Part shown: positions 15,796 through 25,498 of the stretch, in pieces | Layout: each line of letters begins with the position of its first letter | Numbering within the stretch: position 1 is the first letter of the stretch | Source of the DNA: Sphingomonas kyeonggiensis | GTDB lineage: Bacteria; Pseudomonadota; Alphaproteobacteria; Sphingomonadales; Sphingomonadaceae | Assembly (NCBI RefSeq): GCF_030812785.1 | Contig: NZ_JAUSTJ010000003.1 | Coordinates: 248,001-312,000, forward strand | Reading direction: 5' to 3' | Length of the DNA: 64,000 bases | Translations under genes and position numbers: made by a program | Notes under the pieces: model-generated | Told to the model about the DNA's origin: nothing | Seen by the model: the letters and a program-made list of their open reading frames with translations, nothing else | Databases searched by the model: none

Positions 15796-16109
15796 TCCCG
15801 GCTTCCGGCGCCCCGGCGATCATCGGGGCGCTGGCCGCAGGGGCGCAGCGGCGGATCCGTGCCCATTTCTTTGCCCTCCACGCGGTGACCGCCGAGGAGG
15901 CGGTTCCCTTCGTGCCGCAGCGGCCCGTCGAGCGTACCCAGTTCGAGCGCATGCGCCGCGCCGGGATCGTCCGGGACGCGGGGCCGGGCCGCTACTGGTT
16001 CGACATCGTCGCCTGGCAGCGGAGCCAGGACCGCACCCGCGCCTTCCTGGTCCCCATCGTCATCGCGCTGTGCCTCCTCGCCGCGGGGCTGATCACTCTA
16101 CTCTACTGA
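15792..16109 (+). CDS. Small protein with one C-terminal membrane helix, unknown function
   Basis: The proposed GTG start overlaps the preceding TGA (GTGA) and gives 105 residues. The first part, ALHAVTAEEAVPF to RMRRAGIVRDAGPGRYWFD, resembles a small winged-helix-like fold. A single helix follows (FLVPIVIALCLLAAGLITLLY), which places the N-terminal part in the cytoplasm. It runs 12 bases into the convergent reductase gene. The pattern is familiar from sphingomonad genomes but has no assigned role, and the GTG start is the weak point. Confidence 0.6.
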   Translation: MIPASGAPAIIGALAAGAQRRIRAHFFALHAVTAEEAVPFVPQRPVERTQFERMRRAGIVRDAGPGRYWFDIVAWQRSQDRTRAFLVPIVIALCLLAAGLITLLY

Positions 16110-17267
16110 GAAGCTGAGCCCGGCATTCGCCTCGAGCCGCTTGACCAGCGGCTCGGGCATCAGCCCGCCGGCCGTCCAGATGCCGCCCTTGCCCTCGGCC
16201 GGCACGTCGCGGAGCAGGCAGAGCGCGCTTTCGGCGATCATCTTGCTGGTCGAGCCATAGCCGGGATCCTTGTCGCCCTTGACCGTCGCCGACAGGCGCG
16301 GGCCGTCGGGCATCTCGGCGACGAAGACCAGGTCGTAGAACCCCGTTTCGCGCTCCTCCTTGCTCGGGCCCTCGCCCGGCGCCGGGCCCTTGTCGGCGGC
16401 CATCGGGTTGATCTTGGCCAGCGCCTCGGCCGCCGCCTTGCCGATCTCGCCCAGGCCGGGGACGATCAGCATCTCGTCATACTGAAAGTCGGCGCCATAG
16501 GGCTGGCCGGCGAGGAAGTTCGAGCGGTGGACGTTCTTGGTGTTGATCACCGCCATCATGAAGGGGGCAACCCAGGCATCGACTGCCTCGTCATGATAGG
16601 GGACCATGCCATTGGGCTGGTGTGGCCCCGCGAAGCCCGGGGTCAGCGCAAAGGGATCGATCATCAGCTTGAGGATCGAGGGATCCTTGGCCGCGGCCGC
16701 CATCGAAGCCTTGCCGCTGGCGAAGGTGCCGCCGGAGAAAGTGCCCTTCATCGCGCGGACCCGGCCCTTCACCCGCGGCGCCGGCTTGCCGAAGCGGGCG
16801 ATCGCCGCCTGCTGCGCGGTCCACACGCCGAGATCGAAGGGGATCGAATCGAAGCCGCAGGAGAAGACGATGCGCGCGCCGCTGGCCTTGGCGGCATCCT
16901 CATACTTGCGGATCATCTGGCCCATCCAGGCGGGCTCTCCGCACAGATCGACATAGGCGGTGCCGGTCTCGACGCAGGCGGCGAGCAGCGCCTCGCCATA
17001 GAGCTGATAGGGGCCGACGGTGGAGATCACCACCGAAGCGCGGGCGACCATCGCGGTGAGGCTGGCGGGATCGTCGGCATTGGCGGTGAGCAGGGGCGTG
17101 CCGGCTGGCGCGCCGATCTCGTCGCGGACTTCCTGCAGCTTGGTCAGCGAGCGGCCGGCCATCGCCCATTTCACGTCGGGATACTGGCCGGCGAGATATT
17201 CGGCGACGAGGCGGCCGGTGAAGCCGGTGGCGCCATAGACGATGATATCGAATTCGCGGTCTGCCAT
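16098..17267 (-). CDS. Saccharopine-dehydrogenase-like NAD(P) oxidoreductase / trans-acting enoyl reductase family
   Basis: The 389-residue protein begins EFDIIVYGATGFTGRLVAEYL, a Rossmann motif of the saccharopine-dehydrogenase superfamily. Further landmarks are STVGPYQLYGEALLAACVETGTAYVDLCGE and FSCGFDSIPFDLGVW. These match the family that includes mycobacterial trans-acting enoyl reductases rather than true lysine-pathway saccharopine dehydrogenase. A role in lipid or acyl reduction is possible but not shown. The leader carries the same triple-GANTC element as proS. Confidence 0.88.
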   Translation of the reverse strand: MADREFDIIVYGATGFTGRLVAEYLAGQYPDVKWAMAGRSLTKLQEVRDEIGAPAGTPLLTANADDPASLTAMVARASVVISTVGPYQLYGEALLAACVETGTAYVDLCGEPAWMGQMIRKYEDAAKASGARIVFSCGFDSIPFDLGVWTAQQAAIARFGKPAPRVKGRVRAMKGTFSGGTFASGKASMAAAAKDPSILKLMIDPFALTPGFAGPHQPNGMVPYHDEAVDAWVAPFMMAVINTKNVHRSNFLAGQPYGADFQYDEMLIVPGLGEIGKAAAEALAKINPMAADKGPAPGEGPSKEERETGFYDLVFVAEMPDGPRLSATVKGDKDPGYGSTSKMIAESALCLLRDVPAEGKGGIWTAGGLMPEPLVKRLEANAGLSFSVE

Positions 17268-17310
17268 TTTCCCGGTTCCTGCTCCTCGACGTTCAACCGT
17301 CTGGTCGAAC

Positions 17311-17332
17311 GATTCATTGAATCTCTTGAATC
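17311..17332 (-). promoter_or_regulatory. Triple-GANTC element upstream of the reductase gene
   Basis: The sequence is identical, on the minus strand, to 7032-7053 upstream of proS and is placed 43 bases before the start codon. Three GANTC sites fall in 22 bases. The companion 12-mer AAAATAGGATTT is at 17416-17427. Confidence 0.55.
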
Positions 17333-17453
17333 GCCCTTATTAACGCGTGGGAGAGCGGCGGGCTGCCGATTCCCCGATCACGGGCCTTTTCGAGCGATGG
17401 GCAGTGAAGCAGAGGAAATCCTATTTTGGAAGAGGCGGTATGGTTCTTTCACT

Positions 17454-17528
17454 CGTCATCCCGGCGAAAGCCGGGATCTCAGGCCGCATGCTCCCTCGCC
17501 CGAGATCCCGGCTTTCGCCGGGATGACG
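17454..17528. repeat. Intergenic inverted repeat, family B, copy 3 (short form)
   Basis: CGTCATCCCGGCGAAAGCC is followed after a 20-base spacer by the inverted GGCTTTCGCCGGGATGACG. It lies between the reductase leader and the end of ohrR. Confidence 0.88.
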
Positions 17529-17557
17529 GTTAGATGGCGAGGGGAGAAGGAGTTGGG

Positions 17558-18001
17558 TCAGCCCTTTGCCTCGCGCAGCGCCTGCCACAGCGTCTTCACT
17601 TCGCGATTGAGCGCGCCGAGCTCCTCGCCCTTCATGCCGGAGCGGACCAGCAGCTCCTCGGCCAGGCAGCCGCAGTCCTCGCGCATCTCGCGCCCGCGCG
17701 GGGTCAGGCGGACCTGGACCTGACGCTCATCCTCGGGATTGCGCTCGCGGGTTACGAAGCCGGCGGCCTCGAGCCGCTTCACCAGCGGGGTGACGGTGCT
17801 CGATTCGAGTGCCAGCCGATCGGCGATCGCGCCGACGGTGCGGCCGTCCTGCTCCCACAGCGCATGGAGCACCAGATATTGCGGATAGGTGATGCCGAGC
17901 TGGTCGAGCATGGGCTTGTAGGCGCGGGTGATCGCCATGCTGGTCGCGTAGAGCGAGAAGCAGAGCTGGTCGTCGAGCGGCATCGCGGCGGGCATGTTCA
18001 T
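17558..18001 (-). CDS. ohrR: Organic-hydroperoxide-sensing MarR repressor OhrR
   Basis: The 147-residue MarR-family repressor has the OhrR hallmark LDDQLCFSLYATS, with the peroxide-sensing cysteine at residue 14. Downstream are YPQYLVLHALWEQDG, the recognition helix ESSTVTPLVKRLEAAGFV and the wing RNPEDERQVQVRLT. A second cysteine pair in REDCGC could support a two-Cys sensing mode. It diverges from ohr with TATCGCGATA operators between them, so it should repress ohr and itself until the cysteine is oxidised. Confidence 0.93.
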   Translation of the reverse strand: MNMPAAMPLDDQLCFSLYATSMAITRAYKPMLDQLGITYPQYLVLHALWEQDGRTVGAIADRLALESSTVTPLVKRLEAAGFVTRERNPEDERQVQVRLTPRGREMREDCGCLAEELLVRSGMKGEELGALNREVKTLWQALREAKG

Positions 18002-18034
18002 CTCCTTGGCAGGGCCAATATCATCAAAAATCTA

Positions 18035-18111
18035 TATCGCGATAACGATTTTGCTGGACAAGCCCCGACTCGGTCCCTAGCTAATATGTATCGCGATAAA
18101 TGATATCGCGA
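18035..18111. promoter_or_regulatory. OhrR operator cluster
   Basis: Perfect palindromes TATCGCGATA lie at 18035-18044 and 18089-18098, and a third near-copy TATCGCGA at 18104-18111. They sit between the two divergent genes. Recurrence of the same core three times in 77 bases makes repressor binding very likely; OhrR is the obvious candidate. Confidence 0.7.
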
Positions 18112-18131
18112 ACTAAATGAGGAGACCGAGC

Positions 18132-18557
18132 ATGTCCGTCAATGTCCTGTACACCACCCGCGCCACCTCGAACGGCGGCCGCGACGGCGAATCCCGCAGC
18201 GAGGACGGGCGCTTCGTCGCCAAGCTCTCGACCCCGAAGGAACTGGGCGGTGCCGGCGGCGAGGGCACCAATCCCGAGCAGCTGTTCGCCGCTGGCTATT
18301 CTGCCTGCTTCATCGGCGCGCTGAAGGTCGCCGGCCAGCAGCTGAAGCTCAAGGTTCCGGCCGAGACGACCGTGACCGCGACGGTGGGCATCGGCCCGCG
18401 TGCGGCAGGCGGCTTCGGCATCACCGCCGACCTGGAGATCAACCTGCCGGGCGTCGAGCGTGCCGATGCGGAGAAGCTGGTCGAGGCCGCGCACCAGATC
18501 TGCCCTTACTCGAACGCCACCCGCAACAATATCGACGTGGGCCTGACCATCGCCTGA
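18132..18557 (+). CDS. ohr: Organic hydroperoxide resistance protein Ohr
   Basis: The 141-residue thiol peroxidase reduces organic and lipid hydroperoxides with lipoyl protein as donor. Typical features are NVLYTTRATSNGGRDG at the start, NPEQLFAAGYSACFIGAL with the peroxidatic cysteine near residue 60, and AHQICPYSNATRNNIDV with the resolving cysteine near residue 124. The ATG follows GGAGACC. Repression by the divergent ohrR product is expected. A long hairpin follows the stop. Confidence 0.96.
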   Translation: MSVNVLYTTRATSNGGRDGESRSEDGRFVAKLSTPKELGGAGGEGTNPEQLFAAGYSACFIGALKVAGQQLKLKVPAETTVTATVGIGPRAAGGFGITADLEINLPGVERADAEKLVEAAHQICPYSNATRNNIDVGLTIA

Positions 18558-18571
18558 AACATCCCCGCTCC

Positions 18572-18633
18572 AAAGGCCCTGCCGCCCGGGAAATACGGAA
18601 CCTCCGCAATTTTCCCGGGCTGGCGGGGCCCTT
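18572..18633 (+). terminator. Long imperfect hairpin after ohr
   Basis: AAAGGCCCTGCCGCCCGGGAAA and its imperfect inverse TTTCCCGGGCTGGCGGGGCC flank a loop of about 15 bases. The T-run after it is short (CCCTTAAT), so termination is plausible but not certain. Confidence 0.5.
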
Positions 18634-18730
18634 AATCTGCGCAAAAGTGAAGGCTGCAGACATGTGGTAAATTCGCCATAAGCGAGTCGACATGACGGGC
18701 GCCCGACGGCCTGGGCGGGGGAAGGAAGCG

Positions 18731-20725
18731 ATGGATATCGCAACGGCCGAAGACAGCGGGGCAAGGGGGAGCATTGCAGCGGATCGTTGGGCGACCGGGC
18801 TGCTTCTCGTCTCGATCCTGTGCCCGGCCCTGCCGATCCTCGGCTGGATCCTCGTCATCCCGGTGCTGCGCGGGTTCGGCAATCCCCATTACGCCATCGC
18901 CCCGCTCACCGCCGCCCTGTTCCTGCTGATCGCGATCGGGGCGCTGCTGGCGCACCGCGGTGCATGGAATGTGGCGCGGGCGGTGACTGCCGTGCCCCTG
19001 GCGCTGCTGCTGCTGATCGTCGTGCAATATGCCGCGCGGCTCGACCTGGGGCTGGAGCGGCTGCTGTTCTCCGGGCAGGTGGCGGCGCTGCAGGTGACCA
19101 ACCGCGGAATCCCCGGCCTGGGCGCGGTGGCGATCTTCATCCTCAACTGCATCGCCATCCTGCTGATGACCAGCCGGTCGGCCTTCGCGCGCACCTGGGT
19201 GGTGCTGCTGGCAAGCGCGAGCCTGGGGCTCTCCGTACTGACCATGACGATGACGGTCACCGACCCGACCAACCTCTCGCCCACCTTTATCGGCCGCTCG
19301 ACCGCTTCGGCGCTGCCCAATTTCACCATGGCGCTGGCGATGGTGCTGCACATCCTCAACGAGAGTGGGCTCAACGAGCGGGGGCGGCAGCAGGAAGAGC
19401 TGGGTTTCGAATATACGCTGCTGCGCCAGCTCTCACCGGCGATCATCGTGCTGCCGGTCTTCCCCTCGCTGATAGCGCTGCTCAGCGTCGGCGGCCGGCT
19501 GCTCACCCATAACGAGGCCCATTTCCTGGTGGTGGTGGGCAATGTGCTGATCGTGCTGCTGCTGCTCGGCATCGGCCTGCGCCGTGCCAAGCAGCAGAAC
19601 GAGGCGGTGCTGCTGCGCGAGCGGCAGCTCCGCTCGATCCTGGCCGGCGTGCCCGACGCGGTGATCGTGATCGACGGCGAGGGGCGCTCGAAGGACTTCA
19701 GCGCCGCCGCCGCCCGGCTGTGGGGCGTTCCCCCGGAAATGGGGCCGGGCTGCAACATGGCCGATTATCTCGGCGACAAGGAACGCGACAAGCTTGCCGG
19801 GCTGCTGGCGCGCAAGGCGCCCGAGTTCCTGCTGACCGGCGAGGGCGTGCGCTTCGACGGATCGCGCTTCCCGCTCGAATTGCGCGGCGCGCTGCTGCAA
19901 GGGATGGACGACGAGACCTGCTTCACCCTGTTCGCGCGCGATCTTTCCGAGAAGCTTGCCGCCGAGCAGCATGTCGCGCGGCTGGGCGCGCAGCTTGCCC
20001 ATGTCTCGCGCCACAATGCGATGGGCGAGCTGGCCGCCGACTTGGCGCATGAACTGAACCAGCCGCTGACCGCGGCGGTGAACTATCTGTCGGCAGCGGG
20101 CTTCGTGCTGAACCAGCGCGAGGACCAGGGTCCGGCGCCCGAGATGGTCGAGCAGGCGCGCGGACAGGTGGTGCGCGCCGGCGAGATCATCCGGCGGATG
20201 CGCGAATTCGCCCAGCACCGCGACGTGGAGAAGCGCGTCGAGCCGCTGGTGCCGATGATCGACGACGCCATCCAGCTGGTGCTGGCCGGCACCAGCGCGC
20301 ACCATGTCGAGATCGAGCTGGCGGTGGAACCCGAGGACCTTTGCGTGTTCATCGACCGCATCCAGGTGCAGCAGGTGGTGGTGAACCTGTTGCGCAACGC
20401 GGTCGAGGCGATCCGGTCGAGCGCGCCGCATCGCGGGCGGATTACGATCGCCGCCTATCGGAACGATGAGGAATGGGTGGAGATCTTGTTCCGCGACGAC
20501 GGCCCCGGCGTGCCCGAGGCGATCCTCGACCAGTTGTTCGAGCGCTTCACCTCGACCAAGGCGGGGGCGGGGATGGGCATCGGCCTGTCGATCTCGCGCC
20601 GCATCGTCGAGGCGCATGGCGGCACGATGAGCGCGGCCAATGGCGAGGGCGGCGGCGCGACCTTCTGCTTCACCCTGCCGGCGGCGTCGGTGGAGGATCA
20701 GGAGGTCAGCCGGCCTGCGCCGTGA
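18731..20725 (+). CDS. Membrane sensor histidine kinase with PAS domain (FixL-like transmitter), orphan
   Basis: The 664-residue kinase has an N-terminal block of eight or so membrane helices (to about residue 290) and a PAS domain around residues 300-410 (RQLRSILAGVPDAVIVIDGEG). The HisKA domain has its phospho-acceptor His near residue 440 in DLAHELNQPLTAAVNYL. The HATPase has NLLRNAVEAI, RDDGPGVP and GMGIGLSISRRIVEAHGG. The ELNQPLTA form is typical of FixL/NtrB-like kinases. GGAAGG before the ATG at MDIATAED decides the start. No response regulator is adjacent. The last 20 bases overlap the convergent lysR gene. Confidence 0.9.
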   Translation: MDIATAEDSGARGSIAADRWATGLLLVSILCPALPILGWILVIPVLRGFGNPHYAIAPLTAALFLLIAIGALLAHRGAWNVARAVTAVPLALLLLIVVQYAARLDLGLERLLFSGQVAALQVTNRGIPGLGAVAIFILNCIAILLMTSRSAFARTWVVLLASASLGLSVLTMTMTVTDPTNLSPTFIGRSTASALPNFTMALAMVLHILNESGLNERGRQQEELGFEYTLLRQLSPAIIVLPVFPSLIALLSVGGRLLTHNEAHFLVVVGNVLIVLLLLGIGLRRAKQQNEAVLLRERQLRSILAGVPDAVIVIDGEGRSKDFSAAAARLWGVPPEMGPGCNMADYLGDKERDKLAGLLARKAPEFLLTGEGVRFDGSRFPLELRGALLQGMDDETCFTLFARDLSEKLAAEQHVARLGAQLAHVSRHNAMGELAADLAHELNQPLTAAVNYLSAAGFVLNQREDQGPAPEMVEQARGQVVRAGEIIRRMREFAQHRDVEKRVEPLVPMIDDAIQLVLAGTSAHHVEIELAVEPEDLCVFIDRIQVQQVVVNLLRNAVEAIRSSAPHRGRITIAAYRNDEEWVEILFRDDGPGVPEAILDQLFERFTSTKAGAGMGIGLSISRRIVEAHGGTMSAANGEGGGATFCFTLPAASVEDQEVSRPAP

Positions 20726-21599
20726 AGCGCTGGACCGCCCAGTCGATGAACAGCCGCACGCGCGGGGACAGCTGGCGGCTGCGGGGATAGAGGATCGAGA
20801 TCGGCGCACTGGGCAGCGGATGCTCGGCAAGCACGCGGACCAGCCGGCCCTCGGCCAGGTCGCGTTCGATGTGGAAGACGGGCATCTGGGCGAGCCCGAG
20901 CCCGAGCAGCACCGCGTCGCGATAGCTCTCCGTGCCGGTGACCGAGAAGGGCGAGGCGACCTCGATCCGTTCGACGCCGTGCGGGCGGACGAACTCGAAG
21001 GGTGTCAGCGCGCCGGTGGTGAGCGAGCGCAGCGACACCGCCTGGTGTCGGGCGAGGTCGTCGGGCGTCTCCGGCGTGCCGTGGCGGGCGAGATAGGCGG
21101 GGGCGGCGACGGTGATCCGGTCGAGCATCGTCACGGTGCGCGCGACCAGGTCGCTGTCGGGCAGCGCGCCATAGCGCAGCACGCAATCGACGCCTTCGCG
21201 CACGATGTCGACCCAGCGGTCGCTCTCGCTCATCGAGATCTCGATGCCGGGATGCTGGTCGAGGAAGTGCGGGATGCCGGGCAGGAGGAAGTGGCGGGCG
21301 ATCGTGCCCTGCACCTCGATCCGGAGCATGCCGCGCGGGACGGCGCCGAGAAAGGCGCCCTCGGCATCCTCGATATCGTCGAGGATCGCGAGGCAGCGGC
21401 GATAATAGGCCTCGCCATCGAGGGTGGGGCGGACGGTTCGGGTGGTGCGCTGGAGCAGCCGCACGCCGAGCCGGGTCTCGAGCTGCTGGATCACCTGGGT
21501 CGCGGTCGAACGCGGCAGGTCGAGATCGTGTGCCGCCTGGGTGAAGCTGCGCCGGTCGACCACCCGGGTGAAGAGCCGCATCGCATCGAGCCTGTCCAT
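20706..21599 (-). CDS. LysR-family transcriptional regulator
   Basis: The 297-residue regulator has an N-terminal winged helix (MDRLDAMRLFTRVVDRRSFTQAAHDLDLPRSTATQVIQQLE) and a periplasmic-binding-like effector domain starting near residue 90. HFLDQHPGIEISMSESDR and the C-terminal RVLAEHPLPSAPISILYPRSRQLSPRVRLFIDW are typical of the AaeR/PecT-like subgroup. It diverges from two short-chain dehydrogenase genes, its likely targets, with a 14-base palindrome between. The effector is unknown. Confidence 0.92.
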   Translation of the reverse strand: MDRLDAMRLFTRVVDRRSFTQAAHDLDLPRSTATQVIQQLETRLGVRLLQRTTRTVRPTLDGEAYYRRCLAILDDIEDAEGAFLGAVPRGMLRIEVQGTIARHFLLPGIPHFLDQHPGIEISMSESDRWVDIVREGVDCVLRYGALPDSDLVARTVTMLDRITVAAPAYLARHGTPETPDDLARHQAVSLRSLTTGALTPFEFVRPHGVERIEVASPFSVTGTESYRDAVLLGLGLAQMPVFHIERDLAEGRLVRVLAEHPLPSAPISILYPRSRQLSPRVRLFIDWAVQRFTAQAG

Positions 21600-21612
21600 T
21601 CCACTATTCCAT

Positions 21613-21626
21613 CATTGCGAACAATG
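21613..21626. promoter_or_regulatory. Palindrome between lysR and the SDR genes
   Basis: CATTG-CGAA-CAATG is a perfect inverted repeat 14 bases before the lysR start codon. Position and symmetry fit a LysR autoregulatory site; this is inference. Confidence 0.5.
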
Positions 21627-21717
21627 TTGCCGTATCTAGGCTGATTATCTTCGGTCCGCCAGCGGGCATCTAAGCATCACCGCTCGGGACGGTCCCGGGC
21701 CAAGTGGAGATGCGAAG

Positions 21718-22455
21718 ATGAACACGGACAAGAAAGTTGCGATCGTCACCGGCGCTTCGCGCGGCATCGGCGCTGCGATCGCCGAGCGGCTGGCGAAGGA
21801 CGGCTTCACCGTCGTCGTCAACTATGCCGGCGGCGCTGCAGAGGCCGAGGCGCTGGTCGCGAAGATCGAGGCGGCGGGCGGCTCGGCCATCCCGGCCCAG
21901 GCCGATGTGAGCGATCCGGCGGCGGTGGCCCGCATGTTCGACGCGGCGCAGGCGGCGTTCGGCGGGGTCGACGTGCTGGTCAACAATGCCGGCATCATGA
22001 AGCTGGCGACTTTGGCCGAAAGCGACGACGCGCTGTTCGACAGCCAGGTCGCGATCAACCTGAAGGGCAGCTTCAACACGCTGCGCGAGGCGGCCAAGCG
22101 GCTACGCGAAGGCGGGCGGATCATCAACCTGTCGTCGAGCGTCGTCGGGCTGCGCCCCGCCAGCTACGCGGTCTATGCCGCCACCAAGGCCGGGGTCGAG
22201 GCGATGACCCATATCCTCACCAAGGAGCTGCGCGGCCGCAACATCACGGTGAACGCGATCGCCCCCGGGCCGACCGCCACGGCCTTGTTCCTCGACGGCA
22301 AGCCCCAGTCGGTGATCGACACGCTCACCAAGGCCGCCCCGCTCGAGCGCCTCGGTCAGCCCGAGGACATTGCCGGCGCCGTCGCCTTCCTCGCCGGCCC
22401 GGACGGCAGCTGGATCAACGGTCAGGTGCTGCGCGCGAACGGCGGGATCATCTGA
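21718..22455 (+). CDS. Short-chain dehydrogenase/reductase
   Basis: The 245-residue classical SDR carries the cofactor motif VTGASRGIGAAIAERLA at the N-terminus, the NNAGI motif near residue 90, catalytic Ser in LSSSV, and YAVYAATKAGVE with Tyr and Lys. VNAIAPGPTATALFLDGK and GSWINGQVLRANGG close the fold, as in 3-oxoacyl-ACP-reductase-like and glucose-dehydrogenase-like SDRs. An Asn after the second beta strand (VVVNYAGG) points to NADP preference. It is likely controlled by the divergent LysR and cotranscribed with the next SDR. Confidence 0.92.
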   Translation: MNTDKKVAIVTGASRGIGAAIAERLAKDGFTVVVNYAGGAAEAEALVAKIEAAGGSAIPAQADVSDPAAVARMFDAAQAAFGGVDVLVNNAGIMKLATLAESDDALFDSQVAINLKGSFNTLREAAKRLREGGRIINLSSSVVGLRPASYAVYAATKAGVEAMTHILTKELRGRNITVNAIAPGPTATALFLDGKPQSVIDTLTKAAPLERLGQPEDIAGAVAFLAGPDGSWINGQVLRANGGII

Positions 22456-22499
22456 TCCCACATCTCTCCCCAAGCTCTTATCTTCGAAAGGAATTCATC

Positions 22500-23396
22500 A
22501 TGTCGAACAGCAAGATCATCCTCATCACCGGTGCCTCCAGCGGTTTCGGCCGCCTGACCGCCGAGGCGCTCGCCCGGGCCGGGCACATCGTCTACGCCTC
22601 GATGCGCGACGTCGCCGGGCGCAATGCCAAGAACGCCGCCGAGCTTGCCGCCATCCCGGGCAGCGACCTTCGCCCGATCGAGCTCGACGTCCAGTCCGAG
22701 GCTTCGACCGAGGCGGCTGTGGCGAAGATCATCGCCGAGAGCGGCCGGATCGACGTGCTGGTCCACAATGCCGGGCACATGATGTTCGGGCCGGCCGAGA
22801 GCTTCACGCCGGAGCAGTTCGCCCAGCAGTACGACGTCAATGTGCTGGGCACCCAGCGGGTCAACCGCGCCGCGCTGCCGCACATGCGGGCGGCGAAGCA
22901 GGGGCTGCTGGTGTGGGTGTCGAGCAGCAGCTCGGCGGGCGGCACGCCGCCCTATCTCTCGCCCTACTTCGCGGCAAAGGCGGCGATGGATGCGCTGGCG
23001 GTGCAATATGCCCGCGAGCTGAGCCGCTGGGGGATCGAGACCTCGATCGTCGTGCCCGGCGCCTTCACCAAGGGCACCAACCACTTCGCCCATTCGGGCA
23101 GCCCGGCGGACGCCGCGCGCCTCGCCGAATATGAGGCGGGCCCGTACAAGGACTTCGGCGCGATCATCCAGAAGGCGTTCGGCGAGATCGTCCCCGAGGA
23201 TGCCGATCCGGCGGGCGTGGCCGAGGAGATCGTCGACCTGGTCGGCATGGAATTCGGCACCCGCCCGTTCCGCCTCCACTATGACCCGAGCCAGGACGGC
23301 GCCGACATCACCTTCGGCGTGATGGACCGGGTGCGCGCCGAGATGCTCCACCGCGTGGGCATGTCGGACCTGCTCAAGCCGGCCAAGCTGGTCTGA
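22500..23396 (+). CDS. Short-chain dehydrogenase/reductase (extended classical type)
   Basis: The 298-residue SDR has ITGASSGFGRLTAEALARAG, VLVHNAGHMMFG in place of NNAG, and catalytic Ser-Tyr-Lys in VSSSSSAGG and YLSPYFAAKAAMD. The variant HNAGH and the longer C-terminus, with a divergent substrate lid, set it apart from the preceding SDR. AAAGGA precedes the ATG. The 44-base gap suggests an operon with the upstream SDR, under the LysR regulator. The substrate is unknown. A strong terminator follows. Confidence 0.9.
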   Translation: MSNSKIILITGASSGFGRLTAEALARAGHIVYASMRDVAGRNAKNAAELAAIPGSDLRPIELDVQSEASTEAAVAKIIAESGRIDVLVHNAGHMMFGPAESFTPEQFAQQYDVNVLGTQRVNRAALPHMRAAKQGLLVWVSSSSSAGGTPPYLSPYFAAKAAMDALAVQYARELSRWGIETSIVVPGAFTKGTNHFAHSGSPADAARLAEYEAGPYKDFGAIIQKAFGEIVPEDADPAGVAEEIVDLVGMEFGTRPFRLHYDPSQDGADITFGVMDRVRAEMLHRVGMSDLLKPAKLV

Positions 23397-23413
23397 GCGG
23401 TCGCACGATCGGG

Positions 23414-23443
23414 AAAGGGCCCGCCGGCGTGCGGGCCCTTTTC
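23414..23443. terminator. Bidirectional intrinsic terminator
   Basis: AAAGGGCCCGC and GCGGGCCCTTT form a perfect 11-bp stem with a 6-base loop, flanked by A and T runs on the two sides. It serves both the SDR operon and the convergent ABC gene. Confidence 0.85.
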
Positions 23444-23446
23444 GCG

Positions 23447-25225
<1,779 letters not shown>

Positions 25226-25498
25226 GCGGGGCGGACTAGCGCGATTGCGGGGGCAGGGAAACTGTCGTTTGGCGGAGGATCCTTGCCGCGAATTCATTCA
25301 AAGCGTGGGATGCCGGTTTAATCGAATGCACAGAGAGGGTTAGTGGGTTCTCGCTACGGTTTTCGTAACACGGGTACGGGAACCCGACCTCAATTTGTCG
25401 CATTCTGATACCGGGCGCCGTTGCACCGCAGCACCGCTCGCCTATAACGCTAACATAGCCGCCGCCGTGATGGGGAGGGGGACGGCGGAAGGGACGCA

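Noticed and set aside
13116..15881. Minus-strand frame of over 900 codons opposite rnr
   Set aside because: Shadow of the RNase R gene; its composition is rich in Arg, Asp and His, without any domain.
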